A stretch of DNA of 64,000 bases from Mesolinea sp040772305 (GCA_040772305.1 JAXGYK010000001.1:682001-746000), one strand, 5' to 3'. Counted from the first letter of the stretch, positions 35,397 to 45,086 are shown. Numbers and translations: made by a program. The notes: generated from the sequence alone by a model not told the origin.

Positions 35397-36266
35397 CTAG
35401 AGAGCTGGTATTTCCGGCAGAGCCTTCTTATCGCCAACGATTACGCCCACTAATCCGCGTCCGGTATGGGCGCCCAGGGCTGTACCGATGCTGGTTTCCG
35501 GAAGCCAATCGCAATTAAAGATCTGGTCCATTGCCTCGCGGAGAACCTTACCGCCCTCGGAGTTGGCGGCAGTTGCAATTTGTGCTTTCAGCGTTGCGCC
35601 TTCTGAGTGGTATTTGAGGAGCAGGCGGGGAATTTCATAAATGGCCTTTTGGAAGGAGCGTATCTTTGCCTTGTCGTAATATTTGCCGTCTATGGGATCA
35701 ACCTGAATGATGGGCTTGATGCCCAAGAGTGAGGCGAGCATGCCCTTAAGGTGGCTGATACGTCCGCCAGCAATGAGGTACTTGAGGTCAGGCAGGGTAA
35801 AGTGAACCAGTGTAGCCTCTTGTATTTGCTTGAGCTTGGCAACAATGCTTTCGATAGTTTCGCCTGCGCGTGCTAAAGCTACTGCTGCCAAAACCTGCCA
35901 TTGGGTTCCGGCAGAAAGCGAAAGCGTGTCCACGATCGTAACCTGCGCTTTTTCGGCCAGCTTGGCTGCTGTACGGGCTGTGTTAGAGGTGCCTGAGAGA
36001 CCAGAAGAAATATGAACCGAGAGGATTTGAGGATCATCCTCGGCAAGTTTGTTATAAAGGTCAAGAAACTCACCCACCGATGGGGTGGAAGTCTTGGGCA
36101 TGTTGTCCGCTGAATCCATCAACTCGTAAAAACGTTCGGGAGTAATGTCTACACCGCTTTGATAAGAAATGCCATCCACCTCAACCTTAAGGGGAAGCAT
36201 GTGGATACCAAGTTGTTTACATTCTTCAAAACTGAGATCAGCTCCGCTGTCGGTTACGATGTGCAT
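35397..36266 (-). CDS. DegV family fatty-acid-binding protein
   Basis: A 289-residue protein of the DegV/FakB family. The N-terminal IVTDSGADLSFEE and the STPSVGEF stretch with the later HISSGLSGTSNTA block bind the acyl chain and carboxylate. FakB-type proteins present fatty acids to the kinase FakA for phosphorylation. No fakA is adjacent. The ATG has an AGAGGT site. The 5' region between this gene and 36356 can fold into a nested hairpin. Confidence 0.9.
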   Translation of the reverse strand: MHIVTDSGADLSFEECKQLGIHMLPLKVEVDGISYQSGVDITPERFYELMDSADNMPKTSTPSVGEFLDLYNKLAEDDPQILSVHISSGLSGTSNTARTAAKLAEKAQVTIVDTLSLSAGTQWQVLAAVALARAGETIESIVAKLKQIQEATLVHFTLPDLKYLIAGGRISHLKGMLASLLGIKPIIQVDPIDGKYYDKAKIRSFQKAIYEIPRLLLKYHSEGATLKAQIATAANSEGGKVLREAMDQIFNCDWLPETSIGTALGAHTGRGLVGVIVGDKKALPEIPAL

Positions 36267-36692
36267 GGTTTACCTCTGTCTCTTTTTCGCCCGTTAGCAA
36301 TTTCCTGTTTGTACAAATTACGGTATCGCAGAAGGGCGTAAGTAGTATGAACGGGCTGATTGTACAGTAAAAAAGTCACATTTGCAATGTAAGTTCTGTC
36401 ATTACCTTATATGACAAATGTCTCTTTTTAGGGTCTGTTGATTCAATTTTGAGCATACTTTTAGGGCAATTGCGGTTTGGCTTACGGCAGGTTATTTCTT
36501 AACTTCCAGATTATAGGTTCACCACATTGGGAAGTCTTAGTTGCTGCGAGTTTCTGTACAGTAGCAGAGGGGCTATGGCTTTAAGGCAATCTTTCTTATA
36601 CGAGCAAGCAGCCTGCTATACAACTATACAGAGCAGGCTGAGCTATGGATACAGTGTTTTCCCCGGGAATCTGAAAGACTCGTTGTTCGAAG
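36267..36692. other. Intergenic region, degV leader and phosphoglucomutase 3' side
   Basis: 426 bp between the 5' end of degV and the 3' end of the long phosphoglucomutase gene. On the degV side, GCCCGTT (36289-36295) can pair with AACGGGC (36350-36356) and enclose a smaller stem TTACG/CGTAA. On the other side, AGCCTGCT/AGCAGGCT (36610-36639) forms a hairpin without a T-run. No gene is recognised; small open frames lack start signals. Confidence 0.45.
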
Positions 36693-39230
36693 CTACAGAG
36701 CCTCAAGCCAAGTGCCAAGCACTTTGCGGTTACGCTTTTCCAGGGCAGCAAGCATGAGCTGCATTCGCTCCCTGACACTTTCTGCGTCCCAGTTTTTGCG
36801 GGATAGCAGGTCTTGCACGGTCTTGAGAAGCATTGGCGTCGGGGTTGTGTTGGCCAGCATTTCCACCAGCTGCCATTCGCTGTGAGCCCGTTTAAGCACA
36901 TCGCGGGTAATCTCTTCCAGTTGTTCTAGGGCATCACGCATCATCCGCTGCCCAGTCTGTGGATCGGAACTCTCAATATAAATGCGGTTGATGGGCTCGG
37001 TGCCGCTGGCGCGCATTCGCAAAAAGTGGCGGTCATCGCCCTGGGGGTCAGAAAGCTGCATTTCTACGAGTTCATATCGAATTCCGCCCAGGTATTCCAC
37101 ATTTAAACCGCTGATGGCGACGGGTTTTCCATCCTTGCCCAAGTCCAGGTAATGGTTAATAAACGCCTCTTTGGCTTCCAATGGAGCGTCTACGTCTGCC
37201 CGGCCAGCCCGGCTGCTGGGGTCCGTAGCGGTTCCAAAGCTTTCCCAGAGGCCTGGTTTAGAGACCAACTCTTCCCAGATAGCCTGCAGGCTGGTAAGCG
37301 GATTCTCCTTGCGCGTGCCGTAGTAAGCCAACATATCCAGGATGAGTATATTGGCCCAGGGACCGTCCTTATCCGTGATGTGTCCGCGGGTTGTAAGGCC
37401 GGAGGATTCTTCACCGCCAATCAGGATGCGATCGCGCCAGTCTTCGGGTAATTCTTTCAGGGTTTTGTAGCTTGCATCCATACGGCGGATTTCTTCGATG
37501 TATTTAATGCCAACTGGCACAGAAAAAGCATATTTGAGCACCCTGCTGGCAATATCTCCCACACAGGGTTTGTAGATGCGCTGTCCAATATAGCCAGGCA
37601 GCACCCCCTCGGCAGGGTAATTGGCTTCGTTATTCGGGATCATGCCGGCAATTGGTTCTATAAGCGGTGAGCCGGTTTGGGTGGCAATGACACGACCGGT
37701 CAATTTGCGCTCTACACCCAGGTAATACAGCAGCATGGGCAGGATTTGGTTCGGTCTGAAATAGACCCCGCCTTTATCCACGATGCCAAAGCGGTCTGCA
37801 TCCGTATCCATGCCCATGCCAACTTGTGCCCCGGTTTTTCTTACAGTTTCTTTAAGCAGCTCATTAAAAGGTTCCTCGGGGTTTGCGTAATCCTGGCCCC
37901 CTAAATCTGGGTCTACCTGGGCATGTAAAACCGTATAGCGAATACCTGCTTCACCCATCAGGCGCGTAAGGTAGCCGCGGCCGGCACCGTGCATCTCATC
38001 TACAACAACCAGCTTATCGGCGAAAAACTGACGAATTCGGTCAAAATCCAGGGGGATGCGGGCATTGTCTTTTCCGTTCGCCATAATCCATTTAACGTAG
38101 GCATCCAAGGGGTCAAAACCATGGACCAGTCCACGCCTGCGGGCAGCTTTCAGCGGCACTGCAGCCCCACCCTGATCCACCAGCTGCAACTCGTTAATCC
38201 GGAAGGCCATATAGTCGGTTACGTTGGTCGGCGCCGGGTACCCGAGGCGCGGGTTGAACTTAATCCCCTGCCATTCGGGCGGGTTATGGCTGGCTGTGGC
38301 GATGATCAGCCCGGCAACCTCGTTGGCAGGCAGCACTTCTGTTTCGTAAAAGGCCAGGGCAGGTGTGGGGATGTCGCGTGCACCCATGTGAACCTGAAAG
38401 CCATTCGCCAGGCAGGTTTCTGCGGCCCACTCCGTTACCAAATCGGAGTTGCGGCGGGTGTCATGCCCCAGCACGACAATTTTGCCGCTCAGGTCCTCAG
38501 CACCCACAAAGGCGGGCACGTTTCGCGCATTCATAAAATCACAGATCGCTTGCAGTACCTGCCGCGCACGGCTTTCGGTAAAGTCTTCTTCCCAGCGTGC
38601 ACGCACACCCGATGTGCCAAAGCGCAGGTATTTGCGGTCAAAAATCTGACGCAGCAGGCCGGTTTGGTCACGGGTACCTACCAGCAACGGGTCTGCAATA
38701 CGCAGGCGCATGCGGTACAGGTTCTCGTAGATGTTTCCTATTTGGATAATCCGATAGGGCATATAGCGGTCGGGGTCTACCTTGGCATCCAGGCTGGAAA
38801 GCAAGGGGAATATTTCGGTCTTGATGGCATCCTTTAGGGGAGCAAAACAGGGCATCGCCAAAAGAACTTTCGCCAGGTTAATTGCTTTGCGGCGCATCGC
38901 ATTGCTGCTCGGCAGGTAATGCTCATCAATCGCCTTGCGCTGGGCATCCTGCTTACCGTCCTTGGGCTGATAAAGCTCCAAACGTCCTTGTGTGCCAGTG
39001 GCAGCTACGGTCAGCAGCAGGCTCAGCATGCGTGAAGCAGCCACCGTATCTTGCCCAAAGCACTTGGGGTCAGCCTGCAGCCAGATGGCACAATCGTCTA
39101 AAAAGGCATCCATCTCTGCGATGGCCGGCTGCCAGATTTCGGGTTTATCTGCTATGAAAAGGGCGCGGTTAAGAGTGTTAAAGCGGTGGGCGAATTGTGC
39201 TGTAAAGACCGGATCGGGTTTTTGTAGCAT
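36693..39230 (-). CDS. Phosphoglucomutase/phosphomannomutase with ~200-residue N-terminal extension
   Basis: An 845-residue alpha-D-phosphohexomutase. The catalytic phosphoserine is S314 in ATASHNPP, the metal loop is MDTDADRFG, the sugar loop GGEESSG and the phosphate loop RASGTEP, in the proper order. Residues 1 to about 200 form a helical region of unknown function before the first mutase segment KYLRFGTSG. The C-terminal part extends beyond the last mutase domain. The usual bacterial PGM is about 450-580 residues. The product interconverts glucose-1- and -6-phosphate or the mannose equivalents. AAAGGAC precedes the ATG. It lies 10 nt downstream of the glmM stop, so the two mutase genes form an operon. 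Confidence 0.88.
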   Translation of the reverse strand: MLQKPDPVFTAQFAHRFNTLNRALFIADKPEIWQPAIAEMDAFLDDCAIWLQADPKCFGQDTVAASRMLSLLLTVAATGTQGRLELYQPKDGKQDAQRKAIDEHYLPSSNAMRRKAINLAKVLLAMPCFAPLKDAIKTEIFPLLSSLDAKVDPDRYMPYRIIQIGNIYENLYRMRLRIADPLLVGTRDQTGLLRQIFDRKYLRFGTSGVRARWEEDFTESRARQVLQAICDFMNARNVPAFVGAEDLSGKIVVLGHDTRRNSDLVTEWAAETCLANGFQVHMGARDIPTPALAFYETEVLPANEVAGLIIATASHNPPEWQGIKFNPRLGYPAPTNVTDYMAFRINELQLVDQGGAAVPLKAARRRGLVHGFDPLDAYVKWIMANGKDNARIPLDFDRIRQFFADKLVVVDEMHGAGRGYLTRLMGEAGIRYTVLHAQVDPDLGGQDYANPEEPFNELLKETVRKTGAQVGMGMDTDADRFGIVDKGGVYFRPNQILPMLLYYLGVERKLTGRVIATQTGSPLIEPIAGMIPNNEANYPAEGVLPGYIGQRIYKPCVGDIASRVLKYAFSVPVGIKYIEEIRRMDASYKTLKELPEDWRDRILIGGEESSGLTTRGHITDKDGPWANILILDMLAYYGTRKENPLTSLQAIWEELVSKPGLWESFGTATDPSSRAGRADVDAPLEAKEAFINHYLDLGKDGKPVAISGLNVEYLGGIRYELVEMQLSDPQGDDRHFLRMRASGTEPINRIYIESSDPQTGQRMMRDALEQLEEITRDVLKRAHSEWQLVEMLANTTPTPMLLKTVQDLLSRKNWDAESVRERMQLMLAALEKRNRKVLGTWLEAL

Positions 39231-39240
39231 AGCTGTCCTT

Positions 39241-40713
39241 TTATAGATTTTGGGGTCTGGGGATCAAGCCTCCCTGAGCAACATTCATCACTTCGGCTTT
39301 GGCTCCTGCAGGTGTGCCTGTGGCTTCTTGTACCTTATCCATCATTTGCCAGGCCAGGCTTCCTAATTCCTCAGGTGTGTGGCGGGTATCGGCCTCGATC
39401 ATGAAACGGAATTTACTTTCAGTTCCCGAATAGCGCATGTTGAGCGTCTGCAGGCCTGGCACTACCTTGCGAATCGTTTCGGCAAAGGCCTGCACGCTGG
39501 GCAGGGTATCCAGGGGAAGTTTTTGGGCTACCTTACAGCTGGCAATCAGTTGCGGGTACTTGACAATTTGGCCGGCAAGCTGGCTAAAGCTTTGTCCAGG
39601 GGTTTCTCGCAGCACCGCTAAAATAGCCAGGGCGGTTCGCAAGCCGTCGCCAGTATGGTGCATGCCGTCCAGAAGAATGATGTGCCCGCTTTGCTCGCCG
39701 CCAACACCAATCATGCCCGGGCTGCTTTCCAAAGCAGCCAGTTTGAGCAATTCCTCAGTAACGTACTTATCGCCTACCGGTGTAAGGGTTAGGGTATAGC
39801 CCTGCTGGGCAGCATAAGCTTTTAACCCTCCATTGGCCATTACAGTAGTTACCAGGGCATCACCCAAAAGCAGCTTGCGGCGGTGCAGCCAGGCTGCCAG
39901 AATAGCAAGCATATGGTCGCCATCTACAAGCTGGCCTTTTTCATCCATCAGGATCACCCTGTCTGCATCGCCATCAAACGACATTGCCAGGTCAGCACCC
40001 TGTTCGGCAATTATTTTTGCAAAGCTAGCAGGATCCGAGCGCATTGCTTCGGATCCTGCGTGGTCGTTGATATTTTGGCCATTGGGTTCGGCGTTGAGCA
40101 CGATAAGGTCTGCGCCAAGTTCCCGCAGGACGATTGGTGCAACCGCATACTGGGCGCCGTTTGCACAATCCAGGAGGATGCGCAGGCCAGTTAGGTTTAG
40201 GCCCGGCTGCTCATGAACCAGGTCGCGGATATAGTCCTCCACGAGTTCGGCGGCAATAAATTCTGGCTCAGCGGGTATCTCAGGTGTTTCTTCCTGAAGA
40301 AATTGAGCCAGACGTTCTTCAATGGCTAATTCTGCGGCTTCGCTCAGTTTCATGCCGCGGTGGTCAAAGAACTTGATCCCGTTTTCATTGGCAGGATTAT
40401 GGCTGGCACTGATGACTGCACCAGCTTGAACTGCCTGTTTTTGCGTAAGAAAAGCCACTGCGGGAGTAGGCAATACGCCCAAGTCGCGTACCTCTGCGCC
40501 TTCTGCGCGTAGGCCGGCCAACAGTGCCTGGCTTAGCCAGACTCCGGATTCGCGGGTGTCGCGCGCCACCAGCAGAGCAGGGGCCTCATTGTGGGCTTCC
40601 TGCAGTACTTGTGCTGCTGCCCGTCCCAGCTGATATACGAAGTCTTGCGTCATGGGAGTAACGCCGGCAGTGCCGCGAATGCCATCAGTTCCAAAATATT
40701 GGGGAGAATTCAT
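39241..40713 (-). CDS. glmM: Phosphoglucosamine mutase-like phosphohexomutase
   Basis: A 490-residue phosphohexomutase. The catalytic Ser104 is in ISASHNPAN, the metal loop is DGDADRVIL, the sugar loop GGEQSGH and the phosphate loop RYSGTES. The opening YFGTDGIRGTAG and the EQSG loop are typical of GlmM, which makes glucosamine-1-phosphate for UDP-GlcNAc and peptidoglycan. A CCCTCC sequence, not a ribosome-binding site, precedes the ATG, and TAAACT ends 6 nt before it, so the transcript is probably leaderless. It runs with the long phosphoglucomutase gene downstream. Confidence 0.92.
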   Translation of the reverse strand: MNSPQYFGTDGIRGTAGVTPMTQDFVYQLGRAAAQVLQEAHNEAPALLVARDTRESGVWLSQALLAGLRAEGAEVRDLGVLPTPAVAFLTQKQAVQAGAVISASHNPANENGIKFFDHRGMKLSEAAELAIEERLAQFLQEETPEIPAEPEFIAAELVEDYIRDLVHEQPGLNLTGLRILLDCANGAQYAVAPIVLRELGADLIVLNAEPNGQNINDHAGSEAMRSDPASFAKIIAEQGADLAMSFDGDADRVILMDEKGQLVDGDHMLAILAAWLHRRKLLLGDALVTTVMANGGLKAYAAQQGYTLTLTPVGDKYVTEELLKLAALESSPGMIGVGGEQSGHIILLDGMHHTGDGLRTALAILAVLRETPGQSFSQLAGQIVKYPQLIASCKVAQKLPLDTLPSVQAFAETIRKVVPGLQTLNMRYSGTESKFRFMIEADTRHTPEELGSLAWQMMDKVQEATGTPAGAKAEVMNVAQGGLIPRPQNL

Positions 40714-40719
40714 GGAGGG

Positions 40720-40725
40720 AGTTTA
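40720..40725 (-). promoter_or_regulatory. -10 box for leaderless glmM start
   Basis: On the minus strand TAAACT ends 6 nt before the ATG at 40713. The spacer is CCCTCC, which cannot act as a ribosome-binding site. Confidence 0.5.
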
Positions 40726-40740
40726 CCTTTTTGACAGATA

Positions 40741-41634
40741 TTATTCAAGTTCGATATTCGCAACTACAGGCAAATGATCAGAGACCGCGTGCGCCAAATC
40801 ACTGTTGATTACCTCGCAGGTATATGCTTTAAGGCGCGAGCCTGGCGAAACGAAAATATGGTCGACCATACCTGCTGAAGTGTGGCTGCTGATATCGTTA
40901 ATGGGAACCAAACGGACAAAACCAGTTTCTTCCACAAGCAATTTTGCCAGGCTGTATTCCTCCGGAAGGGCATTAAAATCGCCCAACAGAATCAACGGCA
41001 GACCTTTTTGGAGTACATGTGTTTCAACCAGGCCGATCACCTTTTGAAGCTGCTGTGTACGTGTAATGCGGGCTGCATCAACGGAGTCTTGCCAGACAAT
41101 CTTGCCCCGTTCCCCCACCAGGGTGGAGAGGTGCAGGTTCATCACGTAAGGGAAAGGCGGGGTTTGAAGCCGTGAAAGGATAACGAAGCGCGGGTCAGTA
41201 TCGCGGGTGCCTTCATAAGTCTGCGGCTGAAAAAGAGGCAGGTTGCGCGGGTGGCCTTCGTAGCGTTCATCGCTTAGGCGGCAAAAAGGCCAGCGGCTAA
41301 AGATTGCATTGCCCTTTGACCAGTCCCACCAGTCGTTAAAGATGGCATTGATCATCAGGTCTTTTTTGATCTGCATGTGGCGTTTCATGGAAAGGGTTTC
41401 GCCGTAGAAGGAATAGGCAAAATGCCCGCCCTGTTGAATCTGGTTAACCATGGAGTGCAGGTGACCGTCTTCGTCAGTGTATTGTGCAATTTCCTGCACA
41501 CCTAAAAAGTCTGGTTTGATCTGGTTGATTAATTGGTTAATCAGGGCGCTTTTTTCTGCGCTGATATCTGAGCTGCCGGTGTAATTCTTAACACCGCCGC
41601 CTAAATTCAGCGTCATTACACGAAAGCTGTACAT
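40741..41634 (-). CDS. Endonuclease/exonuclease/phosphatase family protein
   Basis: A 297-residue EEP-superfamily metal phosphodiesterase. The catalytic Glu is in LGVQEIAQ, and the late HIF and SDHLPV motifs hold the catalytic Asp-His pair. No signal peptide is seen, so it is cytoplasmic; the substrate (nucleic acid, phospholipid or inositol phosphate) is unknown. An AGAGGAG site precedes the ATG and TATAAT lies about 40 nt upstream, an ordinary leader. Confidence 0.88.
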   Translation of the reverse strand: MYSFRVMTLNLGGGVKNYTGSSDISAEKSALINQLINQIKPDFLGVQEIAQYTDEDGHLHSMVNQIQQGGHFAYSFYGETLSMKRHMQIKKDLMINAIFNDWWDWSKGNAIFSRWPFCRLSDERYEGHPRNLPLFQPQTYEGTRDTDPRFVILSRLQTPPFPYVMNLHLSTLVGERGKIVWQDSVDAARITRTQQLQKVIGLVETHVLQKGLPLILLGDFNALPEEYSLAKLLVEETGFVRLVPINDISSHTSAGMVDHIFVSPGSRLKAYTCEVINSDLAHAVSDHLPVVANIELE

Positions 41635-41793
41635 AGGGCAGGTTCTCCTCTTGGGGCCGCGGCGTAGTTCTGCTTAGTATTATAAGCCAGTGTAGTAAGT
41701 AGGCTCTGTTAATGACCTCAATTAATGCAAGTATTCAATGGCTATAATGATGCGCCAATATATAAGGCAATAGATTTGATGTTGGGTTTTCGC

Positions 41794-43044
41794 CTAAGGC
41801 TTTGTATCACGCGGGGGCCATTCCGGGCAGCCGCCATCACCACTGCTGGGCTGAGGCTCGAGCGTACCGGCCTCAAAGGCATCTATGAAGGCTCTGATCC
41901 AGTCCGAATCGTACTTAAGGACGTAGGACATTGCCGGGAACCCATTGTTTAATTCTGCAACCATATCGCTGGCTGGATAGAGTTTATCGCTTGGAGGGTT
42001 TTTGTAATCCACTTCTTTTTGTGTTGCTACCGGCAAGCTGAAAAACTGGATGTCTTCGGCTTTGAGTTTTGGAAGCATGCAGGTGCCAAGGTCAAAAAGC
42101 TGGCCAACCGTAAAATCGGTTTGGGAGCGCTCCAGGACGGTTTGGATGATCTTTAAGAGGTTGGTCCATACTGCCGGTTCCTGCAGTTTGTTCTTTACCG
42201 CGCAAATGACCCAGCTTTGGTGCACTCCACGCTGCATATCACTGTAGCGGTCACGGATGCGCACAAAACTCTCCGCATCATAGCCGCTCATATGATTCCA
42301 GCCGGCAAAGAAATACCCGTGACTTAACTCTGGCGAGGTCGATTCTTCACCAATTGGCCGGCCATCCACATCGTTGGGCAGGTAAACATCTATGCCGCCG
42401 ATATCATCAATGAGGTCGGTGAATACGAGCATATTGATGGCACCGTAGTGATCAACGGAAAGGCCAAAGTTTTCCTGAATTGTGCGGGCTAAAAGCCCGG
42501 GGCCTTCGCCAGCACCGGTATAGTAATTTTTCCCCGGGTTTCCGAAGAAGTAGGCCTGGTTAAGCTTGCCCCATTGAACCTGCTCGGCTTTGTCTTCACG
42601 GATATCTGGAAAGCGGACATATAAATCCCGCGGCAAAGTAAGCACCTGCACGGAGGGTTCCATAAAATCAACCCGAACCACCCGAACCACATCTGCAAGC
42701 CCATAAAGATATTTGGTGTCCTGGGCACCGTCGTAAGCCCCGACAACAAGGACGTACATTACCGGTACCTTGCCGCAGACTGGCTGAGGAGCCGTGGGGC
42801 TGGGAAGCGGCGTGGGACTGGCAACGGCAGTTGCTTCTGCTTCGATTGCCTTAATGGTTGGAACCGGGCTGGGCAGGCTGGTAGCGGTAGAAGTGGGTAA
42901 GCCCAGGCCAACGCCCATCGGCCGGTTCCATACTGAGGCCAGTACGATGCCAGTGATAATGGCTGCAAGTGCTATTACGGCCAGGACGATTAAAAGCGGA
43001 CGTTTGCTTCGTTTGGCTGCTTGCTTTGCATTTGATTCGGACAT
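41794..43044 (-). CDS. LytR-CpsA-Psr (LCP) family cell-wall ligase
   Basis: A 416-residue membrane-anchored protein. One N-terminal helix (about 17-40) is followed by a Pro/Ser-rich linker and the LCP domain, which attaches wall polymers (such as teichoic-acid-like glycans) to peptidoglycan. The LCP fingerprints are present: LTLPRDLYVRFP, the acidic INML-region and RIRDRYSDMQR with the conserved Arg pair. GGAG stands 8 nt before the ATG. This is one of two LCP genes in the window; the other, at 54853, also has a LytR_C domain. Confidence 0.9.
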   Translation of the reverse strand: MSESNAKQAAKRSKRPLLIVLAVIALAAIITGIVLASVWNRPMGVGLGLPTSTATSLPSPVPTIKAIEAEATAVASPTPLPSPTAPQPVCGKVPVMYVLVVGAYDGAQDTKYLYGLADVVRVVRVDFMEPSVQVLTLPRDLYVRFPDIREDKAEQVQWGKLNQAYFFGNPGKNYYTGAGEGPGLLARTIQENFGLSVDHYGAINMLVFTDLIDDIGGIDVYLPNDVDGRPIGEESTSPELSHGYFFAGWNHMSGYDAESFVRIRDRYSDMQRGVHQSWVICAVKNKLQEPAVWTNLLKIIQTVLERSQTDFTVGQLFDLGTCMLPKLKAEDIQFFSLPVATQKEVDYKNPPSDKLYPASDMVAELNNGFPAMSYVLKYDSDWIRAFIDAFEAGTLEPQPSSGDGGCPEWPPRDTKP

Positions 43045-43220
43045 GACTTAACTCCGGTGCTTGATTATATCTTGGATTGAATTGCAGGCATTTAAGGTAG
43101 AGGTATCCAGACCTTCCATAGCCAGCTTAGCTGCAATGGATAAACCTAAGCCTGTACTGCTACCATCGTGCTTGCGCTTTACTATCTACCTTGAGAAAGC
43201 AGTCAAAGCTAATGCGTGCT

Positions 43221-43913
43221 TTAATCATCAAATCGGGCTGAACGGTACCCTACCCCAAAAACTGTTTCAACATAACTTGTATCCGGGTCTAGGCTTTTGA
43301 GCTTCTGGCGCAGGTTTTTGATGTGTACGTCTACGGTGCGTTCGTTCCCTTTGCAGGGGATATCTTCCGAAGCTTTTAAAAGCTGAAGACGAGTAAAAAC
43401 CCGGCCTGGCTGCGACGCCAGTTGTGAAAGGATGTCAAACTCGGTGGGAGTTAAGTCAAGATTGCGGTTATTAATGCGAACTGCGTACATGGCGGGGTCG
43501 ATAACCAGTGGGCCCAGGGTGATCAGCGCCGGAGTTTCTTCGCTTTCGCTTCGCTTGGAACGGCGCAAAACGGCTTTAACGCGGGCTACCACTTCGCGAG
43601 GAGAAAACGGTTTGGTAATGTAGTCATCGGCGCCTATTTCCAGACCAATGAGGCGATCTACCTCATCCGCACGTGCTGTAACCATGATAATCGGCGTATT
43701 GTCAACTCTTCGGATTTCGCGGGTAAGATCCAGGCCGTCCATTCCCGGCAAATTAAGGTCCAGGAGGATAAGGTCGGGTTTTTCTCGCTGCCAGGCTTGC
43801 AAGCCTTCTTCGCCAGTAAATGTGCTGACAGTTTGATATTTGTTATTTGCCAGATAATCCTGTAAAAAGCAGTTGAGCTCTTTATCGTCTTCAATGATCA
43901 ATATTTTGGGCAT
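43221..43913 (-). CDS. OmpR/PhoB family response regulator
   Basis: A 230-residue regulator. The receiver domain has the acidic pocket EDD (8-10), phospho-acceptor D52 and a conserved Lys around 102; the C-terminal winged helix has LTPTEFDILSQLASQPGRV. An AGAGGTG site precedes the ATG. No sensor kinase gene is adjacent: it is an orphan, with an LCP gene downstream and an IS element beyond its 5' side. The insertion of that IS between its promoter side and the tRNA genes may affect it little, since the promoter is on the other side of the intervening 170 bp. Confidence 0.94.
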   Translation of the reverse strand: MPKILIIEDDKELNCFLQDYLANNKYQTVSTFTGEEGLQAWQREKPDLILLDLNLPGMDGLDLTREIRRVDNTPIIMVTARADEVDRLIGLEIGADDYITKPFSPREVVARVKAVLRRSKRSESEETPALITLGPLVIDPAMYAVRINNRNLDLTPTEFDILSQLASQPGRVFTRLQLLKASEDIPCKGNERTVDVHIKNLRQKLKSLDPDTSYVETVFGVGYRSARFDD

Positions 43914-44088
43914 TTAACACCTCTTCGAAATTCTATGGCAGGTTGGCAATAGTATGCGCGCTCCGCTTATAGAATGGATTCTTACAATGATAATTTTGTA
44001 GTTGTTTCTCTAAGAAAACGAACCTTGATCATAACAGAAGTGCAGAAAAACGGTGAATAAGAAAGAGAAGCGAATTTGTATAAAAAAG

Positions 44089-44113
44089 GATTTTTGAAAT
44101 TTTTCGTGATAAT
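44089..44113. repeat. Left 25-bp direct repeat (target duplication)
   Basis: An AT-rich 25-bp sequence containing TTTTTGAAATTTTTCGTGAT. It abuts the left end of the IS and is repeated without a mismatch at 45180-45204, immediately to the right of the IS. The exact match indicates a target-site duplication. Confidence 0.9.
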
Positions 44114-44143
44114 TGTTGGTTTGTCAAACATTTTGGACAGTGA
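44114..44143. repeat. IS left terminal inverted repeat
   Basis: 30-bp inverted repeat beginning TGTTGGTTT and ending TTGGACAGTGA. It matches the right end in inverted orientation at 25 of 30 positions. The stop codon of the transposase lies within it. Confidence 0.88.
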
Positions 44144-45086
44144 GTTTCAAATAATCTAAAGGGCTCAGGAACTTAAGCGGTCGCATCGGGATCTTGTTCG
44201 TACGCTGATTGTGTCTTCTCAATTGTGTTTGAAAATCTTCAAATGAATAGAACTTGGCACGGTCATAAAAACGTTTTTGATCTTCCCTGTGGCTCCTTTC
44301 CACCTTGCCGTTATGCCGCGGCGTATAGGGCTTGATCCGCTTGTATTTGATGGCATGCTCGCTAAGGTATCTCTGGAAGAGGTTAGGTCTGTCGTTGCCT
44401 TCCCTCTTGCTGTAGTGGCTGGTGAACTCCGGGCCATTGTCCGTCTGGACACAGTCAATACGAATACCGTGGGAGGAAAACCAACGGACGGCCTTGCTGA
44501 TGAAATCAGCTGAGGAGAAGGTGTCCGCCTGCTGGTAAGCGGCCAAGTATCTCAGGCGGCTGTATTCATCAATGGCCGTATATTGATAATACTTTCCCCA
44601 TGTTTTATCTTGGATACACTCTCTGGGAACATGTTTGACGTCAATTTGTACCCGCTGGCCGGGATACAGCATCGCCTCATAAGGTTTGGGAGGAGGCCCT
44701 TTCTTCCTGGGTTTCCTGGACCGCTCTAACCCTTCCCTTCGTTCCACGCGATATAAACTGACGTAATGACGGGTGTATCCCACTTCCCTCAGTTTGAACC
44801 AGAACTCCAACAATCCCAGCTCCGCATTCCGCCTGCGGCAGCGGATGATCAGGGCAATCTCATCCTGGGTATGTTGATTGGGATGGTGATGAGGCCTGCG
44901 TGATTTGGCCGCTAAAGAGCCTATTGCTCCATCAAACCGCTTGAGCCAATAGTAGATATAACTTCGCGCCCGGTTGTATCTTCTGCTTGCTTTGCTTACC
45001 CCATATTTGAGAGCGTAGTTCACCAAAGAGTACCGGTATTTCATCTCCTGTGTTATCTTATCCATTGCAGGTTGTGGTTCCTCCAT
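44124..45086 (-). CDS. IS481-like DDE transposase
   Basis: A 320-residue transposase. An N-terminal helix-turn-helix region is around 20-60 (YALKYGVSKASRRYNRARS). The rve-type DDE core has Asp in VQIDVKHVP, Asp in CVQTDNGPEF and Glu in KVERSHRE. This is the IS481/IS3-like catalytic layout. The stop codon falls inside the left inverted repeat. An alternative start is the internal ATG at MDKITQEMK. The element family could also be near the IS1202 type, given the long duplication it makes. Confidence 0.92.
   Translation of the reverse strand: MEEPQPAMDKITQEMKYRYSLVNYALKYGVSKASRRYNRARSYIYYWLKRFDGAIGSLAAKSRRPHHHPNQHTQDEIALIIRCRRRNAELGLLEFWFKLREVGYTRHYVSLYRVERREGLERSRKPRKKGPPPKPYEAMLYPGQRVQIDVKHVPRECIQDKTWGKYYQYTAIDEYSRLRYLAAYQQADTFSSADFISKAVRWFSSHGIRIDCVQTDNGPEFTSHYSKREGNDRPNLFQRYLSEHAIKYKRIKPYTPRHNGKVERSHREDQKRFYDRAKFYSFEDFQTQLRRHNQRTNKIPMRPLKFLSPLDYLKLTVQNV

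Noticed and set aside
37989..38837. A 282-codon plus-strand frame inside the long phosphoglucomutase gene
   Set aside because: The minus-strand frame holds all the catalytic motifs of a phosphohexomutase; the plus frame has no known family signature.
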